This document shows positions 17,143 through 26,903 of a stretch of DNA of 64,000 nucleotides, piece after piece. The number at the start of each line of letters is the position of its first letter. Position 1 is the first letter of the stretch. This stretch comes from Pseudomonadota bacterium (GTDB lineage Bacteria > Pseudomonadota > Gammaproteobacteria > Steroidobacterales > Woeseiaceae). Below the pieces are notes generated by a model. That model saw only the letters and a list, made by a program, of their open reading frames with translations. It had not been told where the DNA came from and made no database searches. The stretch spans positions 1-64,000 of the forward strand of contig JADFNV010000012.1 in assembly GCA_022563195.1 (NCBI GenBank), written 5' to 3'. The position numbers and the translations under genes are program-made.

Positions 17143-19959
17143 ATGATCAGGAAACTTATGAAATACGGCAGATCTATTGCAGCAATCGCGGGTTTGCTGG
17201 CCGCAGCAGCCCCGGTTCTGGCAGCCGAGGACACTGAGTGGACTGCAACGCTCGAACGCATTTCGTCGGGCGTCGTGTCGATTCGAGTCGACAGTACCCG
17301 GGCTTTTGACACCGAATGGAATTCCTCCAGCCAGGCCACGGGATTTGTTGTCGACGCTAAGCGTGGACTGATATTGACCAATCGTCATGTGGTGACACCG
17401 GGACCCGTGGTCGCCGAGGCGATATTCCGCAACAACGAAGAAGTACGACTGACTCCCGTGTATCGCGATCCGGTACACGATTTTGGATTCTTTCGCTACG
17501 ATCCGGCCGACCTGCGATATATCGAACCCGCCGAATTGCCCCTGGTGCCAGGTGCCGCCGGTATCGGACGCGAAATCCGTGTGATCGGTAACGATGCGGG
17601 CGAACAGCTGTCGATTCTCGCAGGGACTATTGCTCGTCTTGATCGCAAGGCGCCGGACTATGGCCGCGGCAAGTACAACGATTTTAATACTTTCTATTTG
17701 CAAGCGGCGTCGGGTACTTCGGGCGGGTCGTCCGGTTCACCCGTTGTCAATATTGAAGGCGAGGTCGTTGCCCTAAATGCCGGCGCCAACAACTCTGCCG
17801 CGAGCAGTTTTTTTCTGCCGCTCAATCGCATCCGTCGCGCACTCGATTACATACAGCGAGGGGCCGAAGTGACCCGCGGCTCATTACAGACGATATTTGA
17901 GCGCAAGGCCTACGACGAGTTGAAACGCCTGGGTTTGAGCGATGAGTCGGAGCACATTGTGCGATCCGCTTTCCCCGATCAGACGGGCATGTTGACCGTT
18001 GACCAGGTCATTCCAGAATCGCCCGCGGCAGGCAAGCTTGAGCCGGGCGACATTCTGTTGCGCATCAACGGCGAGCTTGTCATCGAGTTCGTGCCGCTGG
18101 CAGCGGTGCTCGACAACAATGTAGGTAATGAAGTTGTGCTGGATCTGGAGCGCGGTGGCCGCCATATCAGCGAAACTGTTTTGGTTACTGACTTGCATGC
18201 GATTACGCCGGATGAGTTTCTCGAGTTCGGCGATGCGATCGTCAATAACCTGTCCTATCAACAAGCGCGCCACTACAACCGTGCCGTGGATGGCGTTTAT
18301 GTAGCCAATCCGGGATACCTGCTTTCGAAATCGGCCATTCCACGAGGGGCTGTTATTACCGAGTTCGGTGGCGAGCCGATAAAAAACATTGACGATCTTG
18401 AAGTATCGCTCGACGGGCTCGCCGACGGAGCTCGCGCACTGATTCGCTACGTGACGATGGACAATCCACAAAACAGCATCGTGCGAGCTTTTGAGATGGA
18501 TCGCGTCTGGTTCCCGGTACGACGTTGCACCCGTAATGACGAAACCGGCGTATGGCCCTGTCGCGACCTCGGCGCTGGGCCGGAGCCGAAGCCCGACGAG
18601 ATCGGAAGCACACGCCCGACGAAATACGATGACTCTAGGGTCCGCGCAATCGCACCATCGCTTGTCGTAGTGACTTTCGACCTGCCGTATACGGTCTCAG
18701 GCGTCGCAGATCGGCATTACTATGGTACCGGGCTCATCGTCGACAAGGAGCGCGGGCTCGTTCTGGTTGATCGCAATACAGTGCCGGTTGCTATCGGCGA
18801 CGTCACCGTGACGTTCGCGGGATCACTTGAGGTCCGTGGACGAGTAGAACAGTTGCATCCGCTGCACAACCTGGCGATAGTGTCATACGATCCCAAGGCG
18901 ATCGGTGACACGCCTGTGTCAGAGGCGACTTTTAATACAGCAATTCTTAGCGCGGGCGACAAAGTTTGGGTGGTCGGAATCAAGGGCGATCACCAACTCG
19001 TACATCAGGCAAGCACCGTATCTGCGGTAGAGCCGCTGCTGCTGCCGCTATCGCGAACTCTGCGTTTCCGTGATTCGAACATTGAAGTCACGTCACTCGT
19101 CAATGCGCCAAAGGACGTTGACGGAGTACTGGTTGACAGACGCGGCCATGTCGTTGCGATCTGGTCGAGTTTTGCCGTTCAGGCAGGCGGCGACAGCTCA
19201 CAGTTCAACCGCGGCATCGGCGCCGGTCTTGCGGCAGAATTTGTCGATATCGTGCGCGATGGTCGACCTTTTTATTCGCTCGAAGCCGAATTCGTTTACA
19301 AGCCTTTGTTTGCGGCGCGCAATAATGGTCTCGACGAAGAGTGGCTGGACAAGTTGGAGAAAAACAACCCGGTTTACCGTCGGGCGCTCAGCATCATTCG
19401 GCTCGTCGCCGGGACACCTGCGTCGAAGCTCCTCAGAAATGGCGATATGGTTTTGGCGGTGGACGGCAATGTTGTAACGTCATTTCGAGAACTCGAAAAA
19501 GCCGTGCAAAAACCGAAGGTCACAGTAACCGTGTGGCGCAATGGCCACGCTCGCGACATCGACATTGAGACCGCTGCGCTGGACGGTCGCGGTATCGACA
19601 GGGCAGTTTCGTGGGCTGGAGCATTACTACAGGACCCACATCGTGCGATGGCGGCACAACGGGGCATTGACCCATATGGCGTCTATGTCGCGTTTTTCAG
19701 CTACGGATCTCCGGCGACCCGGTACGGTTTGTGGGCGGGGCGTCGCGTCATCCAGATCGATGAAACGCCGACTCCTGATCTTCAGGCATTTGTGGATGCA
19801 ATATCCGGCAAACAGGATCAATCATCGGTGCGCGTGAAGACCGTGACCTGGAACGGCACCGTCGACGTAATTACGCTGAAGCTCGATAATCAGTATTGGC
19901 CCGCTTATGAAATTCATCGGACAGAGAATGGCTGGCGCCGCGTCGCGATCGATCTCTGA
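17143..19959 (+). CDS. Tandem HtrA-like serine protease (Nma111/Deg7-type layout)
   Basis: A 938-residue exported protein with a signal peptide ending near APVLA. The first trypsin-like domain has an intact triad: His82 in TNRHVV, Asp113 in VHDFGF, and Ser197 in GSSGSP. One or two PDZ domains follow (about 280-490, with SPAAGKLEPGDILLRINGEL). A second protease-like domain (about 525-740) is degenerate: the histidine position reads VDRNTV, the aspartate position LHNLAI, and no catalytic serine is seen. PDZ-like segments follow (ASKLLRNGDMVLAVDG). This double layout is known from yeast Nma111p and plant Deg7. It probably does periplasmic protein quality control. ATG 17158 is an alternative start. 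Confidence 0.87.
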   Translation: MIRKLMKYGRSIAAIAGLLAAAAPVLAAEDTEWTATLERISSGVVSIRVDSTRAFDTEWNSSSQATGFVVDAKRGLILTNRHVVTPGPVVAEAIFRNNEEVRLTPVYRDPVHDFGFFRYDPADLRYIEPAELPLVPGAAGIGREIRVIGNDAGEQLSILAGTIARLDRKAPDYGRGKYNDFNTFYLQAASGTSGGSSGSPVVNIEGEVVALNAGANNSAASSFFLPLNRIRRALDYIQRGAEVTRGSLQTIFERKAYDELKRLGLSDESEHIVRSAFPDQTGMLTVDQVIPESPAAGKLEPGDILLRINGELVIEFVPLAAVLDNNVGNEVVLDLERGGRHISETVLVTDLHAITPDEFLEFGDAIVNNLSYQQARHYNRAVDGVYVANPGYLLSKSAIPRGAVITEFGGEPIKNIDDLEVSLDGLADGARALIRYVTMDNPQNSIVRAFEMDRVWFPVRRCTRNDETGVWPCRDLGAGPEPKPDEIGSTRPTKYDDSRVRAIAPSLVVVTFDLPYTVSGVADRHYYGTGLIVDKERGLVLVDRNTVPVAIGDVTVTFAGSLEVRGRVEQLHPLHNLAIVSYDPKAIGDTPVSEATFNTAILSAGDKVWVVGIKGDHQLVHQASTVSAVEPLLLPLSRTLRFRDSNIEVTSLVNAPKDVDGVLVDRRGHVVAIWSSFAVQAGGDSSQFNRGIGAGLAAEFVDIVRDGRPFYSLEAEFVYKPLFAARNNGLDEEWLDKLEKNNPVYRRALSIIRLVAGTPASKLLRNGDMVLAVDGNVVTSFRELEKAVQKPKVTVTVWRNGHARDIDIETAALDGRGIDRAVSWAGALLQDPHRAMAAQRGIDPYGVYVAFFSYGSPATRYGLWAGRRVIQIDETPTPDLQAFVDAISGKQDQSSVRVKTVTWNGTVDVITLKLDNQYWPAYEIHRTENGWRRVAIDL

Positions 19960-20911
19960 TCGGGCGTTTACGTGCGGCGTATCGGTGTGCCTGGCCGCGC
20001 TGATCCTGCTGCTGATCACGGGTGCATCGGCGTCAGCACAATCGTTGTACAAATACCGCGGTGAAAACGGCGAGTGGATTTACTCCGATCGACCGCCCGG
20101 TGATGGCAGTATTGTTGAAGTTCGCAGAATTGATCCCCCGGTGTCCGACACCAAAGTTTCTGTTACCTATGAATTTGTAGGCCGCACTGTCGAACTGGTT
20201 GCGAATAATCAATTGCACGCGCCGGTCGAACTCAAGCTTGTCATCGAGCAGATTCGCGGTTTGAAGTATCCGCATCCGGATGACGCCTTACGCTGGGTGT
20301 TGCCGCCACGAAGCAGGACTGTTCTTGTGAGCCTCGACTTGCTCGAAAATGCCACGGCACCGGTGCTCGACTATCGAACCGAGTACCTCGTTGGCGAGCC
20401 CGGCGCGGTACACCTGCCTCTGGTCGCGTATCGTGTGCCATTTGCGATCGCGAGCAATTTCCCCGTGTCGCAGGCTTTTCCGAACGTCGTTACGCATAAG
20501 TCGCCGGACAGCTATTATGCCGTTGACCTGGTAATGCCGGTTGGGACCGACATATTCGCAGCGAGAGACGGTATCGTGTTTGATGTGGCCAGTGAGAATT
20601 TTCGCAGCGGACTCGATATAGCGCGCGATGGACCCGCGGCAAACGTCATTCGGGTACTGCATGATGACGGCACCTACGCTATCTATGCACACCTCAACTG
20701 GAACTCGATCCGGGTGCGTCCGGGCGATCGCGTTCAGCGTGGTGAGTACATCGCCGATTCCGGCAATACCGGATTCTCGAGTGGGCCGCATCTGCATTTT
20801 GCCGTCTTGCGTAATGCTGGCATGCGCATCGAGTCACTACCGGTGACGTTCGCCGGCCCCACCACTAACGGCGTAACACCCGCAACCGGCACTCCTCTCA
20901 CGGCGTACTAG
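19907..20911 (+). CDS. M23 family peptidase with N-terminal DUF4124
   Basis: A 334-residue protein with a hydrophobic N-terminal segment (about 24-45, signal peptide or anchor), a short DUF4124-like domain (LYKYRGENGEWIYSDRPP) and a C-terminal LytM/M23 domain. Zinc-ligand motifs are intact: HKSPDSYYAVDLVMPVGTD, HLNWNSIRVRPGDRVQRGE, and GPHLHFAVL. M23 enzymes cut peptide cross-links in peptidoglycan or activate amidases. The start overlaps the protease gene by 53 bases, so the two are probably translated from one mRNA; a later start would remove most of the signal sequence. Confidence 0.87.
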   Translation: MKFIGQRMAGAASRSISDRAFTCGVSVCLAALILLLITGASASAQSLYKYRGENGEWIYSDRPPGDGSIVEVRRIDPPVSDTKVSVTYEFVGRTVELVANNQLHAPVELKLVIEQIRGLKYPHPDDALRWVLPPRSRTVLVSLDLLENATAPVLDYRTEYLVGEPGAVHLPLVAYRVPFAIASNFPVSQAFPNVVTHKSPDSYYAVDLVMPVGTDIFAARDGIVFDVASENFRSGLDIARDGPAANVIRVLHDDGTYAIYAHLNWNSIRVRPGDRVQRGEYIADSGNTGFSSGPHLHFAVLRNAGMRIESLPVTFAGPTTNGVTPATGTPLTAY

Positions 20912-20922
20912 GCACTCTCTCG

Positions 20923-20942
20923 TAGCCCGCCGACGGGCGCTA
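20923..20942 (+). terminator. Hairpin after the M23 gene
   Basis: GTAGCCCG and CGGGCGCTAC form a short stem around CCGA just after the stop. It has no T-run and resembles the GTAG-plus-palindrome form of a REP sequence, so it may be a terminator or a REP remnant. Confidence 0.4.
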
Positions 20943-20957
20943 CAGAATTAAGCCGCC

Positions 20958-21010
20958 CCGCGGACGGCATATTCCTCTCCCTCATGGCTCGCTGCGCTGC
21001 GCTTTACTTC
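20958..21010 (+). repeat. Short dispersed repeat (two-part), full copy
   Basis: Two adjacent blocks recur elsewhere in the window. The first (20958-20981, ending GGCATATTCCTCTCCC) is identical over 24 bases at 54568-54591. The second (20982-21010, with ATGGCTCGCTGCGCTGCG) is identical over 29 bases at 59223-59251. Here they are joined and lie against truncated copy B of the larger element. Confidence 0.7.
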
Positions 21011-21014
21011 GGTC

Positions 21015-21257
21015 GAAGAACATCCCGCCCTCGGTGCTGCTTAATTGTCGTGGACGAACGTCTCGCTCGGCGTCCCGACGAAGATCGCAGGGCGGCCACG
21101 ATACGGTGGCTCGTCGAGCGTCGTCGAATCCGAGCGGAGCAGGGACAGCGAGAGCGAGGATTCGCGGATTGGAGCGAGACAGGGACGTCGAAGCGACATT
21201 AAGCGAGAGGAGCTACCGTGTTGGGGCCGCCTTTCAGATAACGGTGACGTGCCCGAG
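21015..21257 (+). repeat. Dispersed TIR element, copy B (left-truncated)
   Basis: This copy lacks the left terminal repeat and the first GC-rich module. It enters the family near GAACATCCCGCCC and keeps the conserved block (about 21080-21225) and a right end CAGATAACGGTGACGTGCCCG. It lies between the M23 gene and the convergent DUF255 gene, in M23 orientation. A short dispersed repeat takes the place of the missing left part. The surrounding gap 20912-21312 holds nothing else recognisable. Confidence 0.75.
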
Positions 21258-21312
21258 TAGTTGAATCGTAATTCGTCGATCACGCAGTTCCGAGTTGTGG
21301 TCGAAATCGCTG

Positions 21313-23364
21313 TTACAGACGCTTGATCAACATCTCCAGGCTCGTGACCGGCAGTTCGCAGTGTGTGCCGACACATCGGTAGGCGACGGTCTCGCCCGCT
21401 ACGGATTTGCGTTCGGCCAGGATGCCAGGAAGATCCTCGACATCGTTTTCGATCGCAAACACGAGGCGAGCAGGTGCATAGGTTTTGGCCAGTGCATCCC
21501 GCCAACGACCTATCTCTTCGGCCTCACCGCGAATTATGATGATCTCTGGCGGTGTCAGGTACTCCTCCAGGGCCGTTAACAATGTGACATGTCCGTGCGG
21601 GTATTTACTCATGGCCTGCCAGGCATTTCGTAACGCCCGTTCCGCCGCCTCGATGTAGCGTGATTCGCCGAGCAAATGACCGAGCCGCTGCAAGGCGAAT
21701 GCCGCAACGCCGTTGCCCGACGGCATTGCCTCATCAGCCAGGGGCTTGGGACGATGCATCAGCGTTTCGTGATCATCGGCCGTAAAGAAGAACCCTCCGT
21801 TGTCGCCATCCTCAAAATGTGCCAGCAACAGGTCGGCGATCTGCACGGCGAATTCGAGATGAGTGGTATTCCATCGTGCCTGTAGCATCTCAATTAGCGC
21901 GTCGACGAGGAAAGCATGATCGTCCAGGTACGCCGGGAAGCGCGCCTGGTCATTCTTGTAACTGGCAAGCAGGCGAGCGTCATTGACGAGCTTGTCACGG
22001 ACGAAATCGGTGGCCTCGGCAGCGGCGTCAACGAGGTCGCCGCGTGCCAGCGCTCGCCCGGCAATAGCGAGACCGCGAATCGCAAGCGCATTCCATGCCG
22101 TGAGCTGCTTGTCGTCGCGTTGTGGAGCAACACGCTTGTCGCGTTCCGCTAGCAAAATTGTTCTCGTTGCAGCGATTGCTACCTCGACATCACTTTCTGT
22201 AGCGGCCAGATTGTTCGCGATGTCGTGTACTGATTTTCGTATTGTCAGGTGCCAGTTGCCCTCGAAATTGGCGTCCTGGTCGAGCCCGAATCGTTGCGCA
22301 AATATTTTGTAGTCGACTGACGGCAGTAATGAAGCGACCGCATCGGGCGTCCAGATATAGTAGCGGCCTTCCTCGCCCTCAGAATCGGCATCACGTGACG
22401 AATAAAATCCTCCTTCCGGTGAGCGCATGTCGGCGAGTATCCAATCAGCCGTTTGTGCGGTCGTGTTGGCAAAACTTTGCTCGCCTGTCGCGAGAAATGC
22501 CTGCGCGTACAGCGCCAGCAACGGACCATTGTCGTAAAGCATTTTCTCGAAATGCGGGATCTGCCAGTAACGATCGACCGAATAACGGCAAAAGCCGCCG
22601 CCGATATGATCATAGATGCCCCCCTCCGCCATACGAGTCAATGTCAATGTTGCCATGAACAAGGCACCCGTATCCGGTTCGGCCAGATTCGCTGTGCCAC
22701 GCCAGTGACGCAGCAACCGGTCAATCGTTCCGGGGTGGGGAAACTTCGGAGCACTACTAAAGCCGCCGTAGTCGCTGTCAAATGATTGTGCGAGCTGTTC
22801 ACGAACCCGCTGAATCGGTTCTGAGACCAGTGTGTCGTCGGCCGCCGCGGTTGCGGGGTCGAGGCGACCCAGCGCATCACTGAGCCACTGTCCCTGTTTG
22901 CGCACGTCGTCAGGTCGTTCGGTGTAGTAGCTTGCAACACTTTGCAGGAGCTCGCCAAATGCGGGCATGCCATAGCGGCGATCTTTCGGAAAATAAGTGC
23001 CGCCGAAGAATGGTCGCTGGTCCTCGGCATTGAGAAACATCGTCAACGGCCAACCACCGCCGCGCTGGGTCAGGAGTTGATGTGCAGTCTGGTATATGCG
23101 ATCGATATCAGGCCGCTCCTCGCGGTCGACCTTGATGTTGACAAACAGTCGGTTCATGAGCTCGGCTGTCGTGTCGTCCTCAAAGGATTCGTGTGCCATG
23201 ACATGACACCAATGGCATGCGGAGTAACCGATGGACAGCAATATGGGTTTATTGGCCTCGCGTGCGAGATCGAAAGCGTCCGACTGCCACGGATACCAGT
23301 TTACGGGGTTATCCGCGTGCTGCAGCAGGTACGGGCTTGTTTCGTTTGCAAGTCGGTTACTCAT
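21313..23364 (-). CDS. Thioredoxin-fold DUF255 protein (YyaL/SPATA20 family)
   Basis: A 683-residue protein with an N-terminal DUF255 thioredoxin-like domain that opens with [20 protein letters not shown] and carries the cysteine motif SACHWCHVM near residue 50. The rest is an (alpha/alpha)6 barrel-like region resembling sugar epimerases ([39 protein letters not shown]). The full family length is present. The family is widespread from bacteria to humans, but the reaction is unknown. It is divergent from lgt. Confidence 0.88.
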   Translation of the reverse strand: MSNRLANETSPYLLQHADNPVNWYPWQSDAFDLAREANKPILLSIGYSACHWCHVMAHESFEDDTTAELMNRLFVNIKVDREERPDIDRIYQTAHQLLTQRGGGWPLTMFLNAEDQRPFFGGTYFPKDRRYGMPAFGELLQSVASYYTERPDDVRKQGQWLSDALGRLDPATAAADDTLVSEPIQRVREQLAQSFDSDYGGFSSAPKFPHPGTIDRLLRHWRGTANLAEPDTGALFMATLTLTRMAEGGIYDHIGGGFCRYSVDRYWQIPHFEKMLYDNGPLLALYAQAFLATGEQSFANTTAQTADWILADMRSPEGGFYSSRDADSEGEEGRYYIWTPDAVASLLPSVDYKIFAQRFGLDQDANFEGNWHLTIRKSVHDIANNLAATESDVEVAIAATRTILLAERDKRVAPQRDDKQLTAWNALAIRGLAIAGRALARGDLVDAAAEATDFVRDKLVNDARLLASYKNDQARFPAYLDDHAFLVDALIEMLQARWNTTHLEFAVQIADLLLAHFEDGDNGGFFFTADDHETLMHRPKPLADEAMPSGNGVAAFALQRLGHLLGESRYIEAAERALRNAWQAMSKYPHGHVTLLTALEEYLTPPEIIIIRGEAEEIGRWRDALAKTYAPARLVFAIENDVEDLPGILAERKSVAGETVAYRCVGTHCELPVTSLEMLIKRL

Positions 23365-23455
23365 CAGCGATCACACCACGAACTCCGCGCGCGCTTTGAC
23401 GCGCTGTGGAAACTCACTATGATACAGGCCTCCTGACGACGCTGAGCAAGAACTA

Positions 23456-24247
23456 ATGCTGGTTTATCCCGAGATCGATCCGATCATTTTCTCAATCGGG
23501 TTTGTGAAGATTCGCTGGTACGGATTGATGTACGTCATTGGTTTTTTGCTCGCTTGGTGGCTGGCGAGACGACGATGCGAGCGAGCTGACGCTCCGGTGA
23601 ATGCGGCGCAGGTCGACGACCTGATTTTTTATGCGATGCTGGGTGTCATTATCGGCGGTCGTATTGGCTACTGCCTTGTCTACGGTTGGGATCAGTTGAT
23701 ATCCGATCCTTTATACCTGTTCAAGATCACCGAGGGCGGCATGTCCTTTCATGGCGGTCTTGTGGGTGTAATGACCGCAATGTGGCTCTATGGTCGCACG
23801 CTTGGTAAGACAATCTGGCACATCACCGACTTTGTTGCCCCAATCGTGCCTCTCGGACTCGGTTTCGGACGTATCGGCAATTTCATCAATGGTGAACTAT
23901 GGGGAAAACCGACCGATGTGCCCTGGGGCGTGTTGGTTGGCGGACAGAAACTGCATGCGTCACAACTTTATGAGGCACTGCTGGAAGGATTTCTGCTGTT
24001 TGCCATATTGTGGTTTTATTCAGCGCGGCCTCGCCCGTACATGGCAGTATCCGGCGCGTTCCTGATTGGGTACGGCGTGTTTCGGTTTTTCGTCGAGTTC
24101 TATCGCGTACCCGATCTTGACCTCGGCTATCTCGCGCTTGGCTGGGTTACGATGGGTCAGGTACTGAGCGCGCCGATGATTGTCGTCGGCGTTGTCATGC
24201 TCGTCATGGCTTATCGGTCGCGAAATTCCAGGGAGGCGGTTGCCTGA
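23456..24247 (+). CDS. lgt: Prolipoprotein diacylglyceryl transferase
   Basis: A 263-residue inner-membrane enzyme that moves diacylglycerol from phosphatidylglycerol to the lipobox cysteine of prolipoproteins. Several membrane helices are visible, with the signature [13 protein letters not shown] near residue 141 and the essential histidine region [12 protein letters not shown] near residue 100. Lipoproteins encoded in this window that need it include RlpA and LolB. It lies one base before thyA, an arrangement conserved in gammaproteobacteria. Confidence 0.95.
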   Translation: MLVYPEIDPIIFSIGFVKIRWYGLMYVIGFLLAWWLARRRCERADAPVNAAQVDDLIFYAMLGVIIGGRIGYCLVYGWDQLISDPLYLFKITEGGMSFHGGLVGVMTAMWLYGRTLGKTIWHITDFVAPIVPLGLGFGRIGNFINGELWGKPTDVPWGVLVGGQKLHASQLYEALLEGFLLFAILWFYSARPRPYMAVSGAFLIGYGVFRFFVEFYRVPDLDLGYLALGWVTMGQVLSAPMIVVGVVMLVMAYRSRNSREAVA

Positions 24248-24248
24248 C

Positions 24249-25043
24249 ATGCATCAATACCTGGCGCTGATGCGGGACGTGCGCGAAAATGGTGCACATA
24301 AACAGGACAGAACCGGCGTCGGCACTCTGAGTCTGTTTGGCTATCAGATGCGTTTCGATCTGAGCCAGGGATTTCCTCTCGTCACAACAAAAAAATTGCA
24401 TCTGCGCTCGATCATTCATGAGCTGTTGTGGTTCCTGAGCGGCGACAGCAATATTCGATACCTTAAAGAGAACGGCGTGTCGATCTGGGACAAGTGGGCT
24501 GACGAAAACGGTGAACTAGGGCCTGTATACGGAGTGCAATGGCGCAACTGGCCAGCAGCCGATGGCGGCATCATCGACCAGATCAGCCAGGTTGTGCAGC
24601 AGCTTGCCGAAACACCCGATTCACGGCGCATTATCGTCAGTGCATGGAATGTTGCTGAAGTCGACAAGATGGCATTGCCACCCTGTCATTGCCTGTTTCA
24701 GTTCTATGTGGCCGATGGCAAGCTGTCGTGTCAGTTGTACCAGCGTAGCTGCGACATATTTCTCGGTGTGCCATTCAATATCGCGTCGTACGCGCTGCTT
24801 ACTCATATGCTAGCGCAGCAGGCCGATCTTGGCGTTGGTGATTTCATTTTCACGGGCGGTGACTGTCATCTTTATCTCAATCATCTCGAACAGGCCGACG
24901 AGCAGTTGCAGCGCGAGCCTCTTGCGTTGCCACAGCTCGCGATAAAACGCCGACCGTCGAGCATTTTTGACTATACATTCGACGACTTCGAAGTCCTGAA
25001 CTACGAGTCATACCCGCATATTCGGGCTAAAGTTGCCGTGTAA
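24249..25043 (+). CDS. thyA: Thymidylate synthase
   Basis: A 264-residue enzyme that methylates dUMP to dTMP using 5,10-methylene-THF. The N-terminal [19 protein letters not shown], catalytic [11 protein letters not shown] near residue 146, [18 protein letters not shown] and the C-terminal HIRAKVAV are all intact. The ATG at 24249 was chosen because [11 protein letters not shown] is the family start; an upstream reading would overlap lgt. The dihydrofolate it produces is recycled by FolA, encoded next after a REP doublet. Confidence 0.96.
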   Translation: MHQYLALMRDVRENGAHKQDRTGVGTLSLFGYQMRFDLSQGFPLVTTKKLHLRSIIHELLWFLSGDSNIRYLKENGVSIWDKWADENGELGPVYGVQWRNWPAADGGIIDQISQVVQQLAETPDSRRIIVSAWNVAEVDKMALPPCHCLFQFYVADGKLSCQLYQRSCDIFLGVPFNIASYALLTHMLAQQADLGVGDFIFTGGDCHLYLNHLEQADEQLQREPLALPQLAIKRRPSSIFDYTFDDFEVLNYESYPHIRAKVAV

Positions 25044-25061
25044 TTATCGGACATCGTGGTA

Positions 25062-25139
25062 ATCGCCCGCATGGCGGGCTCCTACAACTGTCAATTCGAA
25101 GTTTGCAGCAGGTCTGTAGGAGCCCGCCATGCGGGCGAT
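25062..25139. repeat. REP doublet (REPIN)
   Basis: Two copies of a REP sequence face each other at 25062-25086 and 25115-25139. Each has GTAGGAG followed by the imperfect palindrome CCCGCCATGCGGG. The arms match over about 25 bases and are separated by 28. This is the typical REPIN arrangement moved by REP-associated tyrosine transposases, none of which is encoded in this window. It lies between thyA and folA and may protect mRNA ends or end transcription. Confidence 0.85.
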
Positions 25140-25159
25140 CCCAAAAGATAGAATTATTA

Positions 25160-25642
25160 ATGATCTCACTCATCGTCGCGATATCGACGAATAACGTAAT
25201 AGGGCGTAGCGGTGAGCTACCGTGGCACCTGTCCGACGATCTCAAGCGATTCAAGGTCATCACGATGGGCAAGCCCGTGGTCATGGGCCGCCTGACCTAC
25301 GAGTCTATCGGTCGACCATTACCAGGGCGGCAATGCATCGTGCTTTCCAGGCGACCCGAATACAGGGCCGCTGGCTGCGAGCTTGTGTCGTCGCCTGAAG
25401 CCGCGCTCGCGCGTGCCGGTGATGCAGACGAAATCATGGTCATTGGCGGCGCAGAGGTGTACAGGCAGTTCCTTGCATTGGCCAATCGTATTTATATAAC
25501 GCGCGTGCAGGCCGAAGTCGACGGCGATGTGTATTTTCCGGTTTTGGACATGCAGGAGTGGCAAGAAACGGTGCATGAGAAGCGTTCAGCCGACGAGTCG
25601 AATGACTTCGATTTCGCGTTTACGACGCTGGAGAGAATTTGA
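25160..25642 (+). CDS. folA: Dihydrofolate reductase
   Basis: A 160-residue NADPH-dependent enzyme that regenerates tetrahydrofolate. The family motifs are seen from the start: MISLIVAISTNNVIGRSGELPWHLSDDLKRFK, with GKPVVMGRLTYESIGRPLPGR and IMVIGGAEVYRQFL following. The ATG at 25160 is correct because an upstream frame would translate the REP sequence. Its 3' end overlaps the convergent kynU gene by 23 bases. Confidence 0.95.
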   Translation: MISLIVAISTNNVIGRSGELPWHLSDDLKRFKVITMGKPVVMGRLTYESIGRPLPGRQCIVLSRRPEYRAAGCELVSSPEAALARAGDADEIMVIGGAEVYRQFLALANRIYITRVQAEVDGDVYFPVLDMQEWQETVHEKRSADESNDFDFAFTTLERI

Positions 25643-26903
25643 TCGCCTCCTGCAGTCGATTGGCAAATTCGAACACATCCATGAAGCTGTTGTAGAGCGG
25701 TACCGGAGCGATGCGGATAACATCGGGCTCACGCCAATCGCCGGTGACGTTGCGCTCACAAAGCTGCTCGAACAACGTTCTCGCGTTGATGGACTGGTCG
25801 CTAACGACGAGCGACAACTGGCAGCCGCGGGCATGCTCTGGCGTAATCGATTCGATTTGTCCGGCGAAGCGCTGTTTGATCAGCCAGTCCAGGAATCCCG
25901 TTAACGTCGCCGCTTTTTTCGTCAATGCGGTGAGCTCAACTTCGGAGAATATTTCGAGCGCAGCGATCACGGGCGCGAGTGCGAGAATCGGCGGGTTGCT
26001 CATTTGCCAGAGTTCTGCGCCGCTGGCGGGCGTAAATGTTTTCTCCATTTTGAAGCGTGTCGCCTCATCGTGGCCCCACCAGCCGTGCAATGCCTCAATA
26101 TCGTTCGACCCGAAATGGCCCTCGTGGATGAATGCGCCCGCGATCGCGCCGGGGCCCGCGTTGAGGTATTTATAGGTGCACCAGGCCGCAAAATCCGGCG
26201 CCCAATCGTGCAGAGACATCTCGACATTACCGATCGCGTGGGCGAGATCGAGGCCGACGACGCAGCCAGCATTGCGGCCAAGTTTGCATATCCCGGCCAT
26301 ATCGAGAACTTGTCCCGTGTAGTACTGAACGCCAGGCAGCAACAGCAACGCGATGCGGTCGCCATCGCGTGCCAGCAAATCCTCGAGATCGCTGAGGTGC
26401 AAAGCCGTTTCACCCTCGCGTGGTGTCCATTCCAGCAGCCCCTCGTGTGCATCGAAGCCGTGCATACGAAGCTGTGAAGCGGCAGCATAACGGTCCGAAG
26501 GAAACGCCTGCGATTCTATGACGATCTTGTAACGTTTTTCGGTGGGGCGATAGAAACTCGCCATCAGTATGTGCAGGTTGACCGTCAGCGTGTTCATCGC
26601 AACGACTTCTGACGTTTTTGCACCTGTCAGTTCAGCGAAACCACCCGCCGCGCGTCGATGATAGGAAATCCACGGCGTGTCTGAATGAAAATGACCGTCA
26701 ACGGCATAGTCGGCCCAGCTAGTGAGTTCACGTTGCACGTATGTTTCAGCGAGCTTGGGCTGCAGGCCCAGCGAATTGCCGCAGAGATAGACGGGCGAAT
26801 GTCCGTTTTTGTCTCGCGGAAAATAAAATCGATCTCGAAATGCGGCGAGCGGGTCTTCGCGATCAAGAGACGCCGCGAATTCGCGCCGGTCTTCGTAATT
26901 CAT
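25620..26903 (-). CDS. kynU: Kynureninase
   Basis: A 427-residue PLP enzyme that splits kynurenine to anthranilate and alanine. The PLP lysine lies in WCTYKYLNAGPGAIAGAFIH near residue 227, and the LCGNSLGLQPK and DLAHAIGN segments are typical. ATG 26903 was chosen since the family begins shortly before the first conserved segment; the longer frame to 27083 reads through apaH. The start overlaps the apaH stop by 4 bases, so kynU is attached to the lptD-surA-apaH transcription unit. No other kynurenine-pathway gene is near. Confidence 0.93.
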   Translation of the reverse strand: MNYEDRREFAASLDREDPLAAFRDRFYFPRDKNGHSPVYLCGNSLGLQPKLAETYVQRELTSWADYAVDGHFHSDTPWISYHRRAAGGFAELTGAKTSEVVAMNTLTVNLHILMASFYRPTEKRYKIVIESQAFPSDRYAAASQLRMHGFDAHEGLLEWTPREGETALHLSDLEDLLARDGDRIALLLLPGVQYYTGQVLDMAGICKLGRNAGCVVGLDLAHAIGNVEMSLHDWAPDFAAWCTYKYLNAGPGAIAGAFIHEGHFGSNDIEALHGWWGHDEATRFKMEKTFTPASGAELWQMSNPPILALAPVIAALEIFSEVELTALTKKAATLTGFLDWLIKQRFAGQIESITPEHARGCQLSLVVSDQSINARTLFEQLCERNVTGDWREPDVIRIAPVPLYNSFMDVFEFANRLQEAIKFSPAS

